Shown here: positions 1 through 7,189 of the stretch, in pieces
Layout: each line of letters opens with the position of its first letter
Numbering within the stretch: position 1 is the stretch's first letter
NCBI RefSeq assembly: GCF_009765355.1
Contig: NZ_VTHK01000069.1
Location: 1 to 42,616, forward strand
DNA from: Amycolatopsis anabasis
GTDB lineage: Bacteria; Actinomycetota; Actinomycetes; Mycobacteriales; Pseudonocardiaceae
DNA length: 42,616 nucleotides
Reading direction: 5' to 3'
The notes under the pieces: model-generated
Told to the model about the DNA's origin: nothing
Database searches by the model: none
Seen by the model: only the letters and a program-made list of their open reading frames with translations
Position numbers and translations under genes: made by a program

Positions 1-6
1 CACCCG

Positions 7-44
7 GTCAACCCCACCCCACCAGCAAAAACCAAGATGAAAAA
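7..44. repeat. Left copy of window-end inverted repeat element
   Basis: The stretch contains the words GTCAACCCCAC, ACCAGCA and GATGAAAA in order. The same words occur in the same order on the opposite strand at 42572-42606. It lies 15 bases beyond the 3' end of the first gene, so it probably belongs to that gene's untranslated tail or to a dispersed intergenic element. Its full extent is cut off by the window edge. Confidence 0.6.
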
Positions 45-59
45 TGCCCATTGGGGGAC

Positions 60-371
60 TCACTCGGTGGGGTCGGGGTCCACGACTCGGGGTGGGGGTT
101 CTGAGGTGCGGTCGCGGGGGAAGGGTTCGGGTTCGGTGTCGGGGCGCAGCGACTCGCCGGTGACCGGCTCGGCCGCCGAGTTCTCCTCGTCGGCCTGGGC
201 CCGCCGGGAGGCTTCGCGCATCTCGATGAAATCGGTGAGCCAGTCGCCGGTCTCCCGGGCGATGTCCCGGATCGCGCCGGTGATGATGGTCGCGATGTTG
301 CCGATGTGCGTCGCCGCCGATTCGGTGAGCTCCTGAACCGTGTCCTTGTTGCGCTCGAACTCTCCCACCAT
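60..371 (-). CDS. Small helical protein downstream of desaturase, function unknown
   Basis: This 103-residue protein is not recognised. Residues 1-62 look like one or two amphipathic helices (IGNIATIITGAIRDIARETG), with no convincing transmembrane segment. Residues 63-103 are an acidic, proline-rich, probably disordered tail. The ATG lies eight bases after the desaturase stop codon, with an AGGGACGG ribosome-binding stretch in front, so it is almost certainly co-transcribed with the desaturase and its reductase. An accessory or membrane-association role for that system is inference from position only. The frame is real: the desaturase frame ends just upstream and this one has normal codon use. 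Confidence 0.7.
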   Translation of the reverse strand: MVGEFERNKDTVQELTESAATHIGNIATIITGAIRDIARETGDWLTDFIEMREASRRAQADEENSAAEPVTGESLRPDTEPEPFPRDRTSEPPPRVVDPDPTE

Positions 372-379
372 GTCCGTCC

Positions 380-1507
380 CTACGCCGCCGTGAGCTTCCT
401 GTCCCGGTTGAGGGTAGTGGGCTTGGGGCCGGGTTCGCTGCGTTCGCCGGTCCACGGGAGGGCGAGTTTCACGATCTTCTTCGCGACCGAGAAGAGTTGC
501 TTGTGCAGCGGGCCGGTGTGGTAGGGCAGCCCGTATTTCTCGCAGATCGCCCGGACCTCGTCGGCGATTTCCGGGTAACGGCGCGCCGGGATGTCCGGGA
601 ACAGGTGGTGTTCGATCTGGTGGGAGAGGTTTCCGGTCATGATGTGGAACAGTTTGCCGCCGGTGATGTTCGCCGAGCCGAGGATCTGGCGCAGGTACCA
701 CTGGCCGCGGGTTTCGTTCTCGGTCTCCTCTTCGGTGAAGCTTTCCACGTCGGCCGGGAAATGACCGCAGAAGATGATCGCGAACGCCCAGAGGTTGCGG
801 GTCAGGTTCGCGGTCGCGTTGCCGAGCAGGGTCAGCGGGGCGAGCGGGCCGGTGAGGAGCGGGAAGAGAACGTAGTCCTTGCCGATCTGGCGGGAGGCCT
901 TCCGGATGATCCGGGCGCGGACCTCCTTGAACTCGGACCATTTGCGTTCGCCCTTGAGTTGGCGGTCGACCTCGAGATCGTGGAGCATGACGCCCCATTC
1001 GAAGAAGATGGCCAGCAGGGTGGCGTACAGCGGATTGCCGAGGTAGTACGGGCTCCATTTCTGCGCCGGGTCCATCCGCAGAATGCCGTAGCCGATGTCC
1101 CGGTCCTTGTCCAGGATGTTGGTGTAGGTGTGGTGGATGTAGTTGTGCGAATGGCGCCAGTTCTCCGCGGGGGCCACGGTGTCCCATTCGAACTGCTGCG
1201 AGCTCAGCGCCGGAATGCGCGTCCAGTCGTACTGGCCGTGCATCACGTTGTGGCCGATCTCCATGTTGTCCAGGATCTTGGCGACCGAAAGCGCGGCCAC
1301 CCCGGCCACCCACGCGGGCGGGAAGAACCCGGCGAAGAGCAGCCCGCGGCCGGTGATCTCCAGCGCCCGCTGGGTTTTGATGATGTTCTGGATGTAGTCG
1401 AGGTCCGCCTTGCCGAGGTCGTCCACGATCCGCTGCCGGATCGCGTCGATTTCCCGGCCGAACTCCTCGACCTGTTCCGGCGTCAGCCGGTCTTGCAAGC
1501 CAGTCAT
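380..1507 (-). CDS. Membrane fatty acid (acyl-CoA) desaturase, DesA3-like
   Basis: A 375-residue integral membrane di-iron desaturase. The three histidine boxes of the family are present: GHNVMHG near residues 85-91, HSHNYIHH near 119-126, and QIEHHLFP in the C-terminal third. Hydrophobic segments at about 57-80 and 165-250 fit the usual four-helix topology. The family introduces a cis double bond into a fatty acyl chain (delta-9 on stearoyl-CoA for mycobacterial DesA3) using O2 and electrons from a reductase. The gene immediately upstream encodes such a reductase, the same pairing as Rv3230c-DesA3 in Mycobacterium tuberculosis. The ATG was chosen because the gap to the reductase is 13 bases and the desaturase homology begins there. 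Exact substrate and regiospecificity cannot be read from the sequence. Confidence 0.93.
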   Translation of the reverse strand: MTGLQDRLTPEQVEEFGREIDAIRQRIVDDLGKADLDYIQNIIKTQRALEITGRGLLFAGFFPPAWVAGVAALSVAKILDNMEIGHNVMHGQYDWTRIPALSSQQFEWDTVAPAENWRHSHNYIHHTYTNILDKDRDIGYGILRMDPAQKWSPYYLGNPLYATLLAIFFEWGVMLHDLEVDRQLKGERKWSEFKEVRARIIRKASRQIGKDYVLFPLLTGPLAPLTLLGNATANLTRNLWAFAIIFCGHFPADVESFTEEETENETRGQWYLRQILGSANITGGKLFHIMTGNLSHQIEHHLFPDIPARRYPEIADEVRAICEKYGLPYHTGPLHKQLFSVAKKIVKLALPWTGERSEPGPKPTTLNRDRKLTAA

Positions 1508-1520
1508 GGGCGAAACTCCT

Positions 1521-2627
1521 TCAGCAGTTGATTTCGACGTCGCCGACCGGCACCGAGATGCAGAGCTGGATTTCCTCGTTCTCCTCGGTGGACAGCGCGC
1601 CGGTTTTGGCGTTGCGCACGCAGCCGGTGGTCTTGACCTTGGTGCAGGAGAAGCAGATGCCCATCCGGCAGCCGTGCTCCGGCCGCAGGCCCGCCTCCTC
1701 GGCCTGCTCCAGCAGCGGGCGGCCGGTATTGGTGATCTCCCTGCCGCTGTGGGTGAACCGGACCTGGCCGGTCGCGTTCTCGGTGTCCAGCTCGAGCACC
1801 GGCGGCGCGAACTCCTCAGTGTGCAGCCGTTCACTCAAGCCGTCGGCGCCGAACAGTTCGCGGACCGAATCCATCAGCGGGGTCGGCCCGCACAGGTAGG
1901 TTTCCGCCTCCCGGTACCACGGGGCGACCGCCTCGAGGTGCTCGGCCGAGAAGAAGCCGCGCAGTTCGCCGCCGCGGGCGTGGGTGTACGCGAAGACCAC
2001 GCGCACCGCCGGGTGCCGGGCGGCCAGGTCCGCCAGCTCGTCCCGGTAGAGCACGTCCTCGGCGGTGTTGGCGTAGTGCAGGAAGGTGATCCGGCCGACG
2101 TGCCGCTCGTCGGCCAGGGTCCGCAGCATCGACAGCACCGGGGTGATCCCGCTGCCGCCACTGATCATCAGCACCCGGCGCGGCCGGCGCTCGGGCAGGG
2201 TGAACCCGCCGTCCGGCCGGGACAGCCCGAGCACCATGCCCGGCGCCGCGTTCTCGTGCAGGTGACGGGAAACCAGGCCCTGCGGATCCGCCTTGACGGT
2301 CAGTTCCAGCAGGCCGTCGCTCCGGTGCTGCGAATTGGCGGGGGAGTAGCACCGGGTGCGCCGGACGCCGTCGATGTCCACCGAGACCCGGACGTACTGA
2401 CCCGCGGTGAAACCGCCCCACGCCCGGCTCGTGCGCAGGGTGAGGGTCACCGTGTCGGCGGTCTGGTGCCGCACCTCGGTCACCACCCCGCGGATTTCGC
2501 GGCGGACCAGCATCGGATCGATCAGCTCGAGGTAGCGGTCCATGCCGTGCGGCGTGAGCAGCGCCTCGGCGAGGGACGCGAGCCGCCGCATGCGGGGGCG
2601 GGCGCGTCGCGGGAGGAGCGCGGCCAT
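1521..2627 (-). CDS. Flavin/2Fe-2S ferredoxin reductase for the desaturase (Rv3230c-like)
   Basis: This 368-residue electron-transfer protein passes electrons from NAD(P)H through FAD and a plant-type 2Fe-2S cluster, here most likely to the adjacent desaturase. The FAD-binding RCYS motif is at residues 92-95 and the nucleotide-binding GGSGITP at 157-163. The C-terminal ferredoxin domain carries C320, C325 and C328 (C-x4-C-x2-C) plus C356. The ATG at 2627 has GGAG seven bases upstream. A longer reading from 2816 would run through the operator region and is rejected. Transcription must start in the 2628-2715 gap, where the FabR-like operator lies. Confidence 0.93.
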   Translation of the reverse strand: MAALLPRRARPRMRRLASLAEALLTPHGMDRYLELIDPMLVRREIRGVVTEVRHQTADTVTLTLRTSRAWGGFTAGQYVRVSVDIDGVRRTRCYSPANSQHRSDGLLELTVKADPQGLVSRHLHENAAPGMVLGLSRPDGGFTLPERRPRRVLMISGGSGITPVLSMLRTLADERHVGRITFLHYANTAEDVLYRDELADLAARHPAVRVVFAYTHARGGELRGFFSAEHLEAVAPWYREAETYLCGPTPLMDSVRELFGADGLSERLHTEEFAPPVLELDTENATGQVRFTHSGREITNTGRPLLEQAEEAGLRPEHGCRMGICFSCTKVKTTGCVRNAKTGALSTEENEEIQLCISVPVGDVEINC

Positions 2628-2642
2628 CACAACTCCAGTTCC

Positions 2643-2668
2643 AGTGAACAGATGTACACTGAACAGTG
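2643..2668. promoter_or_regulatory. FabR/DesT-type operator between reductase and TetR genes
   Basis: The first palindrome, AGTGAACAGATGTACACT (2643-2660), has the form AGTGnACA-N2-TGTnCACT. A second, overlapping palindrome with CACTG/CAGTG arms lies at 2657-2668. From memory, proteobacterial FabR and DesT sites have the same kind of architecture (AGnGnACA...TGTnCnCT). The divergent gene encodes a regulator of that family. Sitting in the only shared promoter region, the site could control both directions. Confidence 0.6.
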
Positions 2669-2715
2669 GAGTGGATTCCGCGGACACTGTCAACTGCGAG
2701 GGCGAATGATGTGAC

Positions 2716-3405
2716 GTGAGCGATAGCGCGAAGATCAAAACCTTGGCGGACATGCGTACTCTGACCACCGTGTCGCCGTCTGAACCAGTGAGCCGCCAGG
2801 AACGAAAACAGCGCACCCGGCAGGCATTGCTCGATGCCGCACTGGATCTGGTGAGTGAGCGAGCGTTCGCCAGCCTCAGCCTGCGCGAGGTGACGAAGAA
2901 GGCCGGAATCGTGCCGACCGCGTTCTACCGGCACTTCGCTTCGATGGACGAACTCGGCGTCGCACTCGTCGAGGAATCGATGCGCACGCTGCGCCGGATG
3001 ATCCGGTCGGCCCGCAGCGATCCGGCCGCGTACCCCGACCTCATCCGCGCGTCGGTGCGCACGCTGTACGAGCACGTGCGCGCGCACGAGGACCACTTCC
3101 GGTTCCTGACCAGGGAGCGCTACGCGGGGACCGGCGCGCTTTCCCGCGCGATCGGCACCGAGCTGAAGCTGTTCGCCAGCGAACTCGCGATCGACCTGGC
3201 CCGGTTCGACGAACTGCGCGGCTGGTCGACCGAGGACCTGCACATGATGGCCGAGTTGATCGTCACCGCGATGCAGGCGACGGTGCTCGATCTCATCGAA
3301 GCGCGTCCGCGACACGCCGAAACCGACGAGCGCATCATCCGAACAGCGGAGAAACGCCTGCGGCTGATCGTGCTAGGGGTGCCGAACTGGCGTAGCACAC
3401 CCTAA
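2716..3405 (+). CDS. TetR-family regulator, FabR/DesT-like
   Basis: A 229-residue repressor-type protein. The N-terminal TetR helix-turn-helix spans roughly residues 28-75 (RQALLDAALDLVSE, then LREVTKKAGIVPTAFYRHF). The stretch GIVPTAFYRHFASMDELG followed by SELAIDLARF and a WSTEDL segment is typical of FabR/DesT, regulators that sense the ratio of unsaturated to saturated acyl chains. The gene is divergent from the desaturase operon and shares an operator-like region with it, so control of membrane unsaturation is a reasonable inference. The start is uncertain: GTG at 2716, ATG at 2752 or GTG at 2770 are all in frame, and residues 1-18 look poorly conserved. Confidence 0.88.
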   Translation: MSDSAKIKTLADMRTLTTVSPSEPVSRQERKQRTRQALLDAALDLVSERAFASLSLREVTKKAGIVPTAFYRHFASMDELGVALVEESMRTLRRMIRSARSDPAAYPDLIRASVRTLYEHVRAHEDHFRFLTRERYAGTGALSRAIGTELKLFASELAIDLARFDELRGWSTEDLHMMAELIVTAMQATVLDLIEARPRHAETDERIIRTAEKRLRLIVLGVPNWRSTP

Positions 3406-3514
3406 GGTGGTGCCGCTCCACTGATCTTTCATGGTAAAACCTGACTAGGCGTATTCGGGTGACGACGCCCGGTAACACCGCGCGGGCGGCCCTCACTCGC
3501 GAGGAGGTCGTGCA

Positions 3515-4618
3515 GTGGCAGACAGTGAATCGCTGAGTGTCGGGGTGGTGAAGGAGTCGAAACCCGGCGAGCGAAGGGTCGCGCTGGTGCCCAAACTCGT
3601 CGAACGGCTCTCCCGGCGCGGACTGCGCATCGTCGTGGAGAAGGGCGCCGGGGCGGGTGCCCAGCTCGCCGACGACGTCTTCGAGGCGGCGGGTGCCCGG
3701 ATCGGGGATCCGTGGTCCGCGGACGTGGTGCTCAAGGTGGCCCCGCCGACCAGCGCGGAGGTGGGCAAGCTCGCCGCGGGCACCGTGCTCATCGGCTTCC
3801 TCGCCCCTCTGTCCAATGTGGACGGCGTGGCCGCGCTGGACAAGGCCGGGGTGACCGCGTTCGCCGTGGAGTCCATCCCCCGGATCTCGCGGGCGCAGGC
3901 GATGGACGCCCTGTCCTCGCAGAGCAGCGTCGCCGGGTACCGCGCGGTCCTGCTGGCGGCGCAGAAGCTCACCCGGTTCTTCCCGATGCTCACCACCGCG
4001 GCCGGGACCGTGCCACCCGCGAAGGTCCTGGTGCTCGGCGCCGGGGTCGCGGGGTTGCAGGCGCTTGCCACGGCGAAACGGCTCGGCGCGCAGACCACCG
4101 GCTACGACGTGCGGCCCGAGGTCGCCGAGCAGGTGCGGTCGGTCGGCGCGCAGTTCCTCGACCTCGGCATCGAGGCCGTCGGCGAAGGCGGCTACGCCCG
4201 CGAGCTGACCGAGGACGAGCGGGCCAAACAGCAGCGCCGGCTCACCGAGGCGATCACCGGATTCGACGTCGTGATCACCACCGCGCTCGTGCCCGGCCGC
4301 ACCGCGCCGATCCTGGTCACCGAGGAGGCCGTGCGGGGAATGCCCGCCGGTGCGGTGGTCGTCGACCTGGCCGGGGAATCCGGCGGCAACTGCGCGCTGA
4401 CCGAGGCGGGCACGGACGTGGTCGCCTACGACGTGACCATCACCTCGCCGCTGAACCTGCCCGCCGAAATGCCCGCCCACGCGAGCGAGCTCTACGCCCG
4501 CAACGTGACCGAACTGCTGGAGCTGCTCGTGGACTCCGACGGGAAGCTGGCTCTCGACTTTTCCGACGAGATCGTGGCCGGCGCGTGCGTCGCCGGCCGG
4601 GAGAAGGGGGAAGCCTGA
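3515..4618 (+). CDS. pntAA: NAD(P) transhydrogenase subunit alpha part 1 (soluble NAD(H)-binding domain)
   Basis: A 367-residue soluble domain I of proton-translocating transhydrogenase. It starts with the alanine-dehydrogenase/transhydrogenase signature KESKPGERRVALVP, and the Rossmann motif VLGAGVAGLQA lies near residues 172-182. With PntAB and PntB it transfers hydride between NADH and NADP+, coupled to proton movement, and so supplies NADPH. The GTG start has GAGGAGG seven bases upstream. The gene is first in a three-gene operon with one-base and four-base overlaps. The split alpha subunit (PntAA separate from PntAB) is the usual actinobacterial arrangement. Confidence 0.96.
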   Translation: MADSESLSVGVVKESKPGERRVALVPKLVERLSRRGLRIVVEKGAGAGAQLADDVFEAAGARIGDPWSADVVLKVAPPTSAEVGKLAAGTVLIGFLAPLSNVDGVAALDKAGVTAFAVESIPRISRAQAMDALSSQSSVAGYRAVLLAAQKLTRFFPMLTTAAGTVPPAKVLVLGAGVAGLQALATAKRLGAQTTGYDVRPEVAEQVRSVGAQFLDLGIEAVGEGGYARELTEDERAKQQRRLTEAITGFDVVITTALVPGRTAPILVTEEAVRGMPAGAVVVDLAGESGGNCALTEAGTDVVAYDVTITSPLNLPAEMPAHASELYARNVTELLELLVDSDGKLALDFSDEIVAGACVAGREKGEA

Positions 4619-4929
4619 TGCTGGTGGAGAGCCTGGCGATCCTGGTGCTCGCCGGATTCGTGGGTTTCGCGGTGATCTCGAAGGTGCCGAACACCCTGCA
4701 CACACCGCTGATGTCCGGTACCAACGCGATTCACGGCATCGTGCTGCTGGGCGGGCTGATCGTGCTCGGCCTCGGCGCGGACGGGGTGCTGAACAAGATC
4801 CTGCTGGTGATCGCGATCGCGTTCGGCACGATCAACGTCGTGGGCGGATTCCTGGTCACCGACCGGATGCTGTCGATGTTCAAGCAGAAGCCGGCGCCGA
4901 AGGACTCCGAGGGCGGGGAAGGCAAATGA
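4618..4929 (+). CDS. pntAB: NAD(P) transhydrogenase subunit alpha part 2 (membrane anchor)
   Basis: A 103-residue membrane protein with three hydrophobic helices at about residues 4-22, 37-54 and 60-82, followed by a short charged tail ending in EGGEGK. It corresponds to the membrane part of the alpha subunit that helps form the proton channel. The motif KVPNTLHTPLMSGTNAIHG is the conserved loop of the family. Its ATG shares one base with the pntAA stop codon, and its own stop overlaps the pntB start, which implies translational coupling. Confidence 0.95.
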   Translation: MLVESLAILVLAGFVGFAVISKVPNTLHTPLMSGTNAIHGIVLLGGLIVLGLGADGVLNKILLVIAIAFGTINVVGGFLVTDRMLSMFKQKPAPKDSEGGEGK

Positions 4930-6311
4930 GCAGTTTCATCGCCGTTCTCTACATCATCGCGTTCGCGCTGTTCATCTACGGCCTGATGGGCCTGACCGGA
5001 CCGCGGACCGCGGTGCGCGGCAACTGGATCGCCGCGGCCGGGATGGTCATCGCCGTGGTCGCGACCCTGCTCACCCCCGGGATGGGCAACTGGCTGCTGA
5101 TCATTCTCGGCGTGGTGCTCGGCACGGTCGTCGGCGTCCCGGCCGCCCGCAAGGTGAAGATGACCGCGATGCCGCAGATGGTCGCGCTGTTCAACGGCGT
5201 CGGCGGTGGCGCGGTGGCGCTGATCGCGTGGGTGGAATTCCGGACCACCGAGGGCTACGCGCACGAACCCGAGTACGTGGCGATCGCGTCGCTGTTCGCC
5301 GCGCTGGTCGGGTCGATCTCCTTCTGGGGCTCGAACATCGCGTTCGGCAAGCTGCAGGAGCTGATCTCCGGGCGCCCGATCACCCTCGGCAAACTGCAGC
5401 AGCCGCTGAACGTGATCGTGCTCGTGGCGGCCCTCGCGCTCGCCGTGGTCATCGCGGCCGGCGGCGATTCCGAATGGCTGATGATCGGGCTGCTGGTCGC
5501 CGCGGCGGTGCTCGGGGTGCTGGTGGTGCTGCCGATCGGCGGCGCCGACATGCCGGTGGTGATCTCGTTGCTCAACGCGCTCACCGGGCTTTCGGCCGCC
5601 GCGATGGGGCTGGCGCTGGACAACACCGCGCTGATCGTGGCCGGGATGATCGTCGGCGCGTCCGGTTCGATCCTGACCAACCTGATGGCCAAGGCGATGA
5701 ACCGGTCCATCCCCGCCATCGTGGCCGGCGGGTTCGGCGGCGGGGCCGCGGCGACCGGTGGGCGGTCCGCCGAGGACCGGCCGGTGCGCAGCACGAGCGC
5801 GTCCGACACCGCGATCCAGATGGCCTACGCCGGCAAGGTCGTCGTCGTGCCCGGGTACGGGATGGCCGTCGCCCAGGCCCAGCACGCCGTCCGGGAGATG
5901 GCGCAACTGCTGGAGTCCAAGGGGATCTCGGTCGCCTATGCGATCCACCCGGTCGCGGGCCGGATGCCCGGGCACATGAACGTGCTGCTGGCCGAGGCGG
6001 ACGTGCCCTACGACCAGCTCAAGGAAATGGACGAGATCAACTCCGAATTCGCGCAGACCGACGTGGCACTCGTGATCGGCGCGAACGACGTGACCAACCC
6101 GGCGGCCGAGACCGATCCCGGTTCGCCGATCTACGGGATGCCGATCCTCAAGGTCAACCAGAGCCGATCGGTGATCGTGCTCAAGCGCTCGATGAGTTCG
6201 GGATTCGCCGGAATCGACAACGAGCTCTTCTACGACGCGAAGACCAGCATGCTCTTCGGCGACGCGAAGACCTCGGTCGGTGACATCGTCGAGGAACTCA
6301 AGGCGCTGTAG
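4926..6311 (+). CDS. pntB: NAD(P) transhydrogenase subunit beta
   Basis: A 461-residue subunit with about eight to nine transmembrane helices in residues 1-270 and a soluble NADP(H)-binding domain III at about 285-461. Domain III shows VVVVPGYGMAVAQAQH, HPVAGRMPGHMNVLLAEA and GANDVTNPAA, all standard for PntB. The start overlaps pntAB by four bases (ATGA). A long GC-rich hairpin follows the stop codon within 25 bases and probably ends the operon. Confidence 0.96.
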   Translation: MSSFIAVLYIIAFALFIYGLMGLTGPRTAVRGNWIAAAGMVIAVVATLLTPGMGNWLLIILGVVLGTVVGVPAARKVKMTAMPQMVALFNGVGGGAVALIAWVEFRTTEGYAHEPEYVAIASLFAALVGSISFWGSNIAFGKLQELISGRPITLGKLQQPLNVIVLVAALALAVVIAAGGDSEWLMIGLLVAAAVLGVLVVLPIGGADMPVVISLLNALTGLSAAAMGLALDNTALIVAGMIVGASGSILTNLMAKAMNRSIPAIVAGGFGGGAAATGGRSAEDRPVRSTSASDTAIQMAYAGKVVVVPGYGMAVAQAQHAVREMAQLLESKGISVAYAIHPVAGRMPGHMNVLLAEADVPYDQLKEMDEINSEFAQTDVALVIGANDVTNPAAETDPGSPIYGMPILKVNQSRSVIVLKRSMSSGFAGIDNELFYDAKTSMLFGDAKTSVGDIVEELKAL

Positions 6312-6335
6312 CGCGTCCCTGCCGTCCCTACGGCA

Positions 6336-6372
6336 AAGCGCCCCCTTTCGATTCGTCGGAAAGGGGGCGCTT
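6336..6372. terminator. Bidirectional terminator hairpin between pntB and the Lsr2-like gene
   Basis: A 14-bp perfect stem (6336-6349 with 6359-6372, arms AAGCGCCCCCTTTC and its complement) around a nine-base loop. It sits between convergent genes, so it can serve both. There is no strong T-run, which is common in high-GC actinobacteria. Confidence 0.85.
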
Positions 6373-6408
6373 CGCTTTGGACCGATCAGCGCATTCGACT
6401 CACTCGGC

Positions 6409-7050
6409 TCACTCGGCGGCGGAGAACAGCACCGGCGGCGCCTTCCGGACACTCGAAGTCCGAGAAGTCTTCTTCGCGGCCGTCGTCGTCTTCTTTTCGG
6501 TGGTCTTCTTTTCCGCGGTCGCCTTACGGGCGGCGGTGGCCTTCTGCACGGGCGCGGTGGCCTTCGCGGTCGTGGTCTTCTTCGCGGTGGACTTGGCGGG
6601 CGCCTTCGCGGCGGTCTTGGCCGTCGCGCGTTTGGCCGTGGTCGCCTTGGCCGCCGTGGACTTGGTGCCCGCGGACTTCGCCGTGGCTTTCGCGGACGAC
6701 CGAGTGCCACCGGTCCTGGTGGTGGCCTTCGCGGCGGTCGCGCGCCCGGCGGGTTTCTTCGCGGCCGCCCGTTTCGGTTCGGCCTTCTTGGCCGTGGCCT
6801 TCGTCGCGGTGGTGCGGCCCGCGACCTTCCGCCCGCGCTTCGGCCGTCCGATGCGGCGAATCGCGCGCTTCCGGCCGCCGACCCGGCGGCCGTGTTCGAC
6901 ATACGTCTCAAGGATTTCCCGCAGCGCGTCCGCGTTCTCCCCGGACAGGTCGATGTCGTATTGGACACCGTCCAACGCGAACCGGACCGTCTCCTCCGCG
7001 GGCTCGCCATTCAGGTCATCCAGCAACTGCACCGCTGTGTTCCTAGCCAC
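6409..7050 (-). CDS. Lsr2-like nucleoid protein with histone-H1-like Ala/Lys/Thr tail
   Basis: A 213-residue protein. Residues 1-60 match the Lsr2 N-terminal dimerisation domain: VQLLDDLNG, ETVRFALDGVQYDIDLS, and HGRRVGGRKR. The Lsr2 C-terminal DNA-binding domain (the helix-rich part around RGR) is not seen. Instead there is an AT-hook-like segment RRIGRPKRGRK near residues 67-77. About 130 residues of low-complexity Ala/Lys/Thr repeats (AKATAKKA, AKTAAKAPAK) follow, resembling the tails of mycobacterial HupB or eukaryotic H1. It most likely binds and bridges DNA through that tail. The GTG start is set by GGGAGG five bases upstream. A start further upstream at 7191 adds residues unlike Lsr2. 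Confidence 0.85.
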   Translation of the reverse strand: MARNTAVQLLDDLNGEPAEETVRFALDGVQYDIDLSGENADALREILETYVEHGRRVGGRKRAIRRIGRPKRGRKVAGRTTATKATAKKAEPKRAAAKKPAGRATAAKATTRTGGTRSSAKATAKSAGTKSTAAKATTAKRATAKTAAKAPAKSTAKKTTTAKATAPVQKATAARKATAEKKTTEKKTTTAAKKTSRTSSVRKAPPVLFSAAE

Positions 7051-7189
7051 GAAAACCTCCCGTGCTCGATGTCGAAGGGCAATCGGCATCGCGACCGTCG
7101 TGAAGAACGTTGCCGCCGACCTTTTCAACTTGCCAGCGAGACTACCGTTTAGGTTGCGCGCGGCGCGCGTGTGGTGTGCGCTGGGATGC

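Noticed and set aside
4731..7010. Long minus-strand open frame across pntB and the Lsr2-like gene
   Set aside because: Its translation is Pro/Arg/His-rich and repetitive, it lies opposite a clear transhydrogenase gene, and it has no family features. It is a GC-bias shadow.
7120..7160. Promoter for the Lpd-like gene (TTGCCA and TAGGTT)
   Set aside because: The spacing is only 14 bases and neither box is close to consensus, so I did not list it.
6377..7189. N-terminal extension of the Lpd-like protein
   Set aside because: The extension is antisense to the Lsr2-like gene and ends just before a perfect FAD-binding N-terminus at 7190.
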